Made by a program: the position numbers and the translations under genes
The notes under the pieces: generated by a model
What the model was told of the DNA's origin: nothing
The model's input: the letters and a program-made list of their open reading frames with translations, nothing else
Database searches by the model: none
Source of the DNA: QQVM01 sp964544885
Lineage (GTDB): Bacteria; Bacteroidota; Bacteroidia; AKYH767-A; 2013-40CM-41-45
Length of the DNA: 64,000 bases
Assembly (NCBI GenBank): GCA_964544885.1
Contig: CAZJDX010000016.1
Span: 1 to 64,000 of the forward strand
Reading direction: 5' to 3'
In this document: positions 54,008 to 61,700 of the stretch, in pieces
How the letters are laid out: each line of letters starts with the position of its first letter
Position numbering within the stretch: the stretch's first letter is position 1

Positions 54008-54018
54008 TTCGATTTATC

Positions 54019-55848
54019 ATGTGCGGAATAGCCGGTTTTACAGATTCACATACAAACAAGGACGATGCCAGGGCTAATTTGCATGCCATGCTCGAGAGTA
54101 TCGCCCATCGCGGACCGGATTCTAGAGGTGTGCGGGACCTGCATCCACTCTGGTTAGGACATAACAGGTTAAGTATTATCGATCTTTCGGAGGACGGTAA
54201 TCAGCCAATGGAATTCTTTGATGCTGTAATTGTATATAACGGGGAGATCTACAATTATAAAGAGATAAGGAAGAATCTTCAGTTGAAAGGTTATATATTT
54301 AAAACAGAGTCAGACACTGAGGTGATCTTAGCGGCTTACAGGGAGTACGGTGAGAATTGTGTTGAACATTTTGTCGGAATGTGGGCTTTTGCCATTTGGG
54401 ATCTGAAAGAAGAGTATCTGTTTTGCAGTCGTGACAGGTTTGGCATCAAACCCTTTTATTACATCCATGAGAATGACCGGTTTTATTTTGGTTCCGAATA
54501 CAGAGCATTGAAATGTTCTTCGCTGTTTACTAAAGAACTGAACTGGAACCAGGTCTCCAGGGGATTGCAGCTGGGATGGATCACCTATGAGGATGAAACC
54601 TATTTTAAGAAAATAAAGTCGCTGCCTGCCGCCTGCAACCTGATCTTCAGCAACGGAAAAACCACCATCAGGCATTACTGGGACCTTGAATCTTCAAAGT
54701 CCATGAATCTTTCGTTCAGGGAAAAATGTGAACGCTTTCATGAGTTGTTCAGTGACAGCATCCGGCTTCATATGCGCAGTGATGTTGAAGTCGGTGCATG
54801 TCTTAGCGGAGGACTTGACAGTTCTTCCATCGTTTCCTCTGTCGCCAGAAATTTTCCAGACAAAGCTTGCAGGACGTTTACGATCTACTATGAAGGCGAG
54901 AATGAGGTTGACGAACGTCCCTGGGTAAATGAAGTCCTGAAAAAGTATCCCTCGCTCCAGGCGCACTTTTACAAGCCTTCAGAAAGCGAATTGGTCAATG
55001 CCTTTGAACGCTCCGTAGCGAGTTCTGAAGTTCCAATGACAGGTTCATCGCCGGTCTCACAGTACTTCGTCATGAAGCTGGCAAAGGACCATGGTATGAA
55101 GGTTTTGCTGGACGGGCAGGGAAGCGACGAATTTCTTGCAGGGTATATGCATTCATTCTATCGCCTGATCGGTGGAAAACTGCGCAGATTAAATTTTGTT
55201 TCAGCTCTTAGAGAACTCAATGCACATTCAGGTGCACAGGAAATGGGTATGGGAAAGACCACGGACGTATTGATGAAGAGCATGATGTCTGCATTTTTCA
55301 GTGAGCAGAGTTTGTATTCAATGGAATACAAATATTATTACCCCTTTCTTGGATCAGAGAGATCCGCTCCTTTCAGGTTGAAATCAATCAATGCCGGTCC
55401 GCTCAAGCGTTTTTTATATCATTTGTTGTTCAACACATCGCTTCCTTCATTACTGCATTATGAAGACAGAAACAGCATGGCATTCTCCATTGAGTCGCGT
55501 GTTCCATTTCTCGATCACAGGCTTGTTGAGTATTCTTTTGCACTTGCTGATGATGAATTGATCAGCAGGGGGGAAACCAAGAGAATATTGCGCAGAGGAC
55601 TGGCGGGAACTCTGCCGGAAGCAATTGTCAGCAGAAAGGATAAAAAAGGATTTGTTACACCTGGAGAGATAAAATGGTTGCGCGGTCCTTTGTCTTTTCT
55701 TTTGGAGACTGACTTTATCAACCTTGAACACCTGAACAGGGGTAAAATTAAAAATCTGATATCTGAATTCAGGAAAGGAGGTAATCGGAATGCTAATCTT
55801 GTATGGCGAATTGCAGTGCTTGATTACTGGATGAGAGAAAATTGCTGA
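54019..55848 (+). CDS. asnB: Asparagine synthase (glutamine-hydrolysing)
   Basis: The 609-residue protein has the class II glutaminase domain first, with nucleophilic Cys2 (MCGIAGF) and blocks IAHRGPDSRG, GHNRLSIIDLSEDGNQPM, VYNGEIYNYKEIR and FCSRDRFGIKPFYY. The synthetase domain follows, with the ATP-pyrophosphatase loop LSGGLDSSSIV (SGGLDS at 263-268), LLDGQGSDEFLAGY and EDRNSMAFSIESRVPFLDHRLVEY. All catalytic elements are present. AsnB homologues inside glycan operons often amidate sugar carboxylates or nucleotide-sugar intermediates rather than free aspartate. Its place after YfhO- and GT4-type genes makes that plausible. Ordinary asparagine synthesis remains possible. Confidence 0.93.
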   Translation: MCGIAGFTDSHTNKDDARANLHAMLESIAHRGPDSRGVRDLHPLWLGHNRLSIIDLSEDGNQPMEFFDAVIVYNGEIYNYKEIRKNLQLKGYIFKTESDTEVILAAYREYGENCVEHFVGMWAFAIWDLKEEYLFCSRDRFGIKPFYYIHENDRFYFGSEYRALKCSSLFTKELNWNQVSRGLQLGWITYEDETYFKKIKSLPAACNLIFSNGKTTIRHYWDLESSKSMNLSFREKCERFHELFSDSIRLHMRSDVEVGACLSGGLDSSSIVSSVARNFPDKACRTFTIYYEGENEVDERPWVNEVLKKYPSLQAHFYKPSESELVNAFERSVASSEVPMTGSSPVSQYFVMKLAKDHGMKVLLDGQGSDEFLAGYMHSFYRLIGGKLRRLNFVSALRELNAHSGAQEMGMGKTTDVLMKSMMSAFFSEQSLYSMEYKYYYPFLGSERSAPFRLKSINAGPLKRFLYHLLFNTSLPSLLHYEDRNSMAFSIESRVPFLDHRLVEYSFALADDELISRGETKRILRRGLAGTLPEAIVSRKDKKGFVTPGEIKWLRGPLSFLLETDFINLEHLNRGKIKNLISEFRKGGNRNANLVWRIAVLDYWMRENC

Positions 55849-55905
55849 GGATTTTTAGCTAGTTTTGATTTTTTTTATTATCGTGTTGTGACTAAGGCAT
55901 TTCGG

Positions 55906-57321
55906 ATGAAATTGAATAGCGGATTATTTTTTTTGTTGCTTTTATTGACATACAGCTTTGCATTAGCTCAGAATCCAGCAATAGATATTGGCAAAGAAAA
56001 AGGCCTTCGGATGTTCGTTCATAATTTATGTGATTACTGGTCAAGATTGTATATTGCAAATGGAAGTGATAGTGCAGGTACGCATGCTTCAATCGGCTAT
56101 GTTCCTTGTTATTCCGCAAATGGTACGCATGTCCATATTGATTCTTTAAATCCGGTAATACAAGTTGAATATTTTGATTTGGATCAGAATAATTATGGCG
56201 GAAATGAGGTTAAATGATTTTGTTTAGGAGACAAAGATTCCGTTCATTGTTTCAGCGTAAGCTATGATCAGTTCTTTAATTATTGCGATTCCGTTATAGT
56301 CAGCAGAATTAATTCGTTCGGTTCGGACAGCATTGCCGACATTCAATTAAACAGTAATCAGATTTTAATTTTAAGAGAAACTGATTTATCGGCAAATTTT
56401 ATTGTTTATGACACTGCTTTTTCCTCTGTTTTATATTCTGCTATGCTATCCATAAAACCAAAGATGGTTTCGTTTATGTATCCAAATTATTGTGTTTTAG
56501 GATTGGATCAAAACGGTGCCATGGTTTTAAATGTGATAGACATGAATACGTATAGTGTGATAAAGGATACGGTGATCATGCCGGTTTACATCGGCCCGGC
56601 TTTGTTCGGGTCAAATTATAACACTATTCATTTACTTTATGAGCCGGGTGACACTTCTATTGTATACATGGAGTATAATTGGAATTCCAATTCATTTATT
56701 GACACGGTTTTATTTTCAGGAAGTGATATAGGAGCAGGATATTGGACTGCAAACGGTATTCATTTTCAGCCGAAATCTGATCCTTCCGGTGGTGGGTTAG
56801 ACAGCTCTGTTATAGTCTTCAATACTTTTACAATGACTCATCAGGGTATCTATCCTTTAAACAAAAAGCTACGACTGCTGAATGCAGAGACCTCATTGAA
56901 CTCCGGGTATTTTCCTTACGTATTTGCGATCGATGAAGATGATCAACAGGGCAGGTATTATCTGTATGAAAATTACGGATATAATCTTGTTGACTCAGGG
57001 TACGTTGCACCCAATACAAACTTTTTTTTACCGGATTTCAGATGTCCTGTCAGTATTAATGAATATGATGATTCGAAAGTTGAGTTGAAAACATGGCCTA
57101 ATCCATCTTCTGAATTTGTAAAATTTTCCGCATATGGAATGATATGCGGACGAGACTACAAAGTCGACATCGTTGATATTTACGGGCTAGTGCTCTATGA
57201 AGCCCAGGTCCATGCAAAAATGACTCTCACTCTTCCTGTAGAAAATTTAAAGTCCGGGATTTATTTTATCCGGATACATACTTTGAAAGGATTTGTTGTG
57301 CAAAAATTTATTAAAGCCTGA
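55906..57321 (+). pseudogene. T9SS-secreted protein interrupted by one in-frame TGA
   Basis: Two frames, 55906-56217 and onward from 56218 to 57321, are in the same register and are separated only by a TGA at 56215-56217. Reading through it gives about 471 residues. These comprise a signal peptide (MKLNSGLFFLLLLLTYSFALAQ, start ATG 55906; a GTG at 55888 is less likely), a beta-rich unknown domain, and a C-terminal T9SS sorting domain (KTWPNPSSEFVKFSAYG ... SGIYFIRIHTLKG). The segment after the stop (FCLGDKDSVHCFSVSYDQFF) continues the protein style smoothly. A single TGG to TGA change (Trp) would explain it. The domain family is not recognised. It is either a young pseudogene or a sequence error; read-through is less likely. 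Confidence 0.72.
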
Positions 57322-57330
57322 AAAGAAAGA

Positions 57331-58203
57331 CTATTTTCTGACTTCAAGCGCCTCAGCATAAAACTTTCTTTCTTTCAGGTCGAAATGGTTTCCTTTGGCC
57401 ATGACGTGAACAATCAGATTCTCTATGGAAATTGGCGAACCTTCCTTAAGGTCTGCGATGTTTGAATGTCTGATATTATGTCCGTCAACGATGATAATCA
57501 GGCCGGATCCTATGGCTTCCATAAACCTGCCTTCGGTTATGATTACGCCCGTATCCTCTCCGAGACCGATACCCATACAGGAAGGATTTGCAACAACAGC
57601 TTGTGCGAGCCTTCCGAACCTCCCTCTGGTCACGAAATGCGAATCAATAATAACATCTTTCACGAAAGCGAGGCCTGTGGTTATCTTCACTTCACCTTTC
57701 AGCAGTGCCTGAGTGCTGCTTCCCTGATATATCATGGTATTCGACATGGCCATGGCTCCGGCGCTGGTGCCGGCAATAACGAATGAATCCTCGTTCTCGT
57801 AACGTTTCAGCAGTATTTCAAGGAATTCAGTTCCGCCATACAAGGATGATAAACGCAATTGGTTGCCACCGCTGAACATGACCGCATTGCAAACGCTGAT
57901 CCGCTCTGTCATCTCCTTTGACTGCACCTGCTCTCTCGTACGGATGTCCATCAGGTGAACATTTTTACAACCCAGCTTGCTGAACGCATCCAGGTAATTC
58001 TGTCCTACCTCATCCGGGATGGAGGAGGCGGAAGTAATTATTTCAATTCTTGAGTCGTGACCGCCGGCTTCCTGAACAATCCTGCTCAGAATCTGCAGTT
58101 CAAAAAAGTTCAGGTTATTTTTTTGAAAGAAGTTTGGTTCAGCTTCTGTTCCTTTATCCTCGCTGCCGCCAATTGATATGAGTTTGCCTTTCGGAATTGA
58201 CAT
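57331..58203 (-). CDS. Cyanophycinase
   Basis: The protein has 290 residues from ATG 58203 (MSIPKGKLISIGGSEDKG). The longer frame from 58332 is rejected because the promoter at 58268-58275 lies inside it and the extra 43 residues are atypical. It is a peptidase of family S51 that cuts cyanophycin (multi-L-arginyl-poly-aspartate) into beta-Asp-Arg dipeptides. Motifs are LISIGGSEDKGTEAEPN, the catalytic Ser elbow VIAGTSAGAMAMSN, MIYQGSST, DSHFVTRGRFGRLAQ with a likely catalytic His, and GIGLGEDTGVIITEG. No signal peptide is present, so it acts in the cytoplasm. No cyanophycin synthetase (CphA) or isoaspartyl dipeptidase is in the window. Confidence 0.9.
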   Translation of the reverse strand: MSIPKGKLISIGGSEDKGTEAEPNFFQKNNLNFFELQILSRIVQEAGGHDSRIEIITSASSIPDEVGQNYLDAFSKLGCKNVHLMDIRTREQVQSKEMTERISVCNAVMFSGGNQLRLSSLYGGTEFLEILLKRYENEDSFVIAGTSAGAMAMSNTMIYQGSSTQALLKGEVKITTGLAFVKDVIIDSHFVTRGRFGRLAQAVVANPSCMGIGLGEDTGVIITEGRFMEAIGSGLIIIVDGHNIRHSNIADLKEGSPISIENLIVHVMAKGNHFDLKERKFYAEALEVRK

Positions 58204-58267
58204 ATATAAACGATATGATATTGAGAATTCAGCGATTTTAATGCTACGCAGAATGTAAATTGAGCTG

Positions 58268-58275
58268 CAAAGATA
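58268..58275 (-). promoter_or_regulatory. Probable cyanophycinase promoter (TATCTTTG)
   Basis: The minus strand reads TATCTTTG, a perfect TAnnTTTG match. Transcription would start near 58261, about 58 bases upstream of ATG 58203. The -33 region is poor. Confidence 0.5.
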
Positions 58276-58332
58276 AAAATCAATAGCAGCTGAGGGTTCT
58301 TCCGGGATTGACTTTTCAACGAATCTATACAC

Positions 58333-58747
58333 AAAACGGAGCTAATTTCCGGTTTTGAGCCGATTACGGCCCGTCGTTACAGGACATTCCAGCTTGCAAA
58401 GGATGGTGTGACGCTTCCACTTGTTTGTTTATTGGTTGATTTTTCAGAAAGATTGGTTCCTTGTTGCACCTGTTTTCCGGCTGTTTTCGGCCTTTCCGTC
58501 TCGCACCCGGCTTATACCATTTTTAATCTCTGAGGGCAATTGGCAGCATTAGAAATTTTATTTGATTAATCATTCATTTTTTGCAATAAATTTCTACATT
58601 CGGTCTTGCATTGCGTAGTTCTGCATTCTTAAGCCAGTCGGGAAATAACTCATATCTCTCAATCCGTTTTTATGTCACTGCACTCAACCTGGGATTTTCT
58701 GACTCCTGCATTCTGTTGTACTCTTCACACCACACAATACTCCACAC
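58333..58747. other. Divergent intergenic region of 415 bases, no recognised element
   Basis: Spacer between the cyanophycinase gene and the giant PKD-repeat gene. It is mixed in composition, with T-rich stretches around 58560-58600. I see no open frame of note, tRNA, long hairpin or canonical promoter pair. It should contain the promoter of the PKD-repeat gene. Confidence 0.4.
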
Positions 58748-61700
58748 ATGAAAGCAGAAATTTACCCATCGAATGGAGCCGCTCCATGCAGCATTCATAG
58801 TTACTCCATATTACAATTTTCGGAAAGGCAGGACTTTTCATCTAGACTGAAATTTCTGATAGTACTGGCGATGTTTATCATGGCCGGAATCAGTTCTTAT
58901 TCTCAGGCTCCTCTCAGCGCTGCGGTCGATCCACTTTGCAGCGTTCGCTGTTGCCAGGCAACACAACCATGCAATTGTTCGGCGGGTGTGATAGTCACCG
59001 GGGGTGTACCTCCTTATACCTATCTTGTTTTTGGTAACAGCGGTGTCGTGGGAAATACGGCCTGCGTTACCGGATTGTGTCCCGGTAATTACATGTTCGA
59101 CATTCGCGACTTTGTTGGGACCAATATACTTTACCAGGTTACGGTAGGGGGTCCATGTTGTACATTGAATTGTGCTGATACAACCATTTGCTTTGAAGTT
59201 CCGGATTCACTGGTGAAACTTAAAAAGCCAACTTTCACCGGTGGCGGAAGCAGTGGTACAAGTGGTGGCGCCGGCGGACCTCTCAATCCGGATACCTGCG
59301 CCTATGATTCCATCTGGAATAATTCTCCCGGTGTTTTTCCGGTGGGAACAACAGTGGTTACATGGTATGTCGCGTATAATAATACCATTGATTCATGTAC
59401 GCAAAACGTTATACGGAATCCACCTTCTGTTTACAATATCAGTTTTACCACCTCGCCACCCATCGTTAGCGGTGTGATCAATATTTGCAATGGTCAATCC
59501 ATCACCTTTACAGACAATTCCACAGGCACAACAGGAAGACTGTGGAATTTCGGCAATGGTTTTTATTCGACCAATCAGACTAATACCCAGCCGGGAATAA
59601 ATTATCCGCCTGGAACTTATTATGATACTCTGACGGTTTTTGATGCCTGTGGAATTCCACACGATACTGCATTCATGGTAGTGGTTGATTCAGCTTCCGG
59701 TCCGGAAATCTACTGTATTTCTGTTGTTTGCCCGGGAGATACAGTGACCTATTATACCGATGCTGTCTGCAGTACCTATACCTGGACCGTTAGCGGAGGA
59801 GTTTTTCTAACGCCTCCGCCGCCGGGAAGTGATTCTGCCACAGTGATCTGGGGAACCGGACCTTCCGGAACCATTGCCCTGAACGTTTCAAATTGTACAC
59901 CTCCGCTCACCTGTCCATTCGGAACCATTAAAACAGTAAGTATAGTTCCCGCTACCATCGCGGTTACGGGAGATACCATTACCTGTGCAGGTACCAAGAA
60001 TTGCTATTCTATCCCTTGCATTCCGGGTAATACACAGGAATGGATGATTTCACCCGCAAATGCCGGTACCATTACCGGACAGGGAACCTGTGATATTTGC
60101 ATTGACTGGGCGCCGGGATTTTTCGGATTCGTAACGATTACTGTCACATACCAGAATGTCCTGACAGGTTCAGGATGTACCTTGCCTGAATCTTGTGACG
60201 ATGATCATGGTTGCGGTGGTACAGGAACCCTGACGGTGCATGTTCGACCCGTATTCGGTATCTCAGGACCTTCAAAGGTTTGCCCGAATGTTACAAGTTC
60301 CCCGTTCAACGGAATGAATCTAACCAACAACACCGTGGCTTCAGGAACAAGCTGGAAACTCGTAACCCCGGCGCCTTCAGTACTGACCTTTGCCAATAGT
60401 GCATTACTTAATGCCTATACCTGGAATGCGGGAAGCGGGATCTATCAGCTAACGGCTTATGCGCCTCCGAATACCTATTGTAATGATTCGGCTACGGTTT
60501 CCGTGGAAGTGGTAAATATGCTTACTCCGAATAATATACAAGGTCCGGATACTGTCTGTGCCGGTGATACCATAACCTACTCCGTGCCACCCAACATGAG
60601 TGGAGTCGGCTATTCCTGGACAGTCAGCGGCGGAATCATAACCGGTCCATCCAATGGCAGCAGCGTGAACATCGTATGGAATCCGGGCGGAGGCACAATT
60701 TCAGTAGTTCAGTTTCTATCCTCTCCTCCGGGATGTGTCTCGCAATCCTCAGCTGTTTTTACAGTCGTTACCTGGCCACCATTCGTCATGCCTTCCATCA
60801 CGGCAAGCAATATTAATGTCTGTCTGAAAAGCAATGTTACTTATTCCATTCCCCCAGCCTTACTGAGCGGTGCAACCTATATCTGGTCGGTGGTACCTGC
60901 AACCGCGGGGAATATTATTACCGCGAACGGGACCAACCAGATTACGGTAAACTGGATCGATGCGTCGAATACCCCTATATGGGTCAAATTAAAAATCTCC
61001 AGATGTACGGAAGATTCAGTGATGTTCCCGGTTAATCTCCTCCCTCTGCCGCCCGTTCCGGATATTAATTTTACCCCTCCGTACCCATGTAAGAACGAGC
61101 AGGTATTTTTCACTACCACTTCCGCAGGACCATCCTGGAATTGGGATTTTGGGGACGCCGGAACATCCGGTCTTCAAAATCCTGTACACACTTATACAAG
61201 CGCAGGTAACTTCAATGTGCAGTTGTATGTGACCAACAGCAACGGTTGCTCAGATACCGCATATACAACAGTCACTGTTGAAGATATTCCTGTCCTGCCT
61301 GTTATAACAGGGGGTACCAACGTTTGTATTAATAATATTATCACCTATTCGTTTACAGAACCATTATTCATGGGGGCCAATTATTCATGGACACTTTCTG
61401 CACCTGTATTAGGCGGTGTGGTATCAAGTGGTAATTCGTTCATCACAGTACATTGGACCAGTCCCGGAGTTGACACGGTGAAACTTCATCTGCAATCAAA
61501 CTGTCTGGACACAATCATTAAATATGTGGTGACAATAAATCCATTGCCAAATCCCGGGATCGTGTTGCCTTCACCTGCATGTGTCGGCTCTCCGCTTACA
61601 TTCACCGGCTCCGGAGGAGTAAGCTACAGCTGGGGCTTTACTGGCGGTTCACCGTCCTCCTCTGCATCACAATTCCCGGTGGTTACTTATGCGTTGACTG

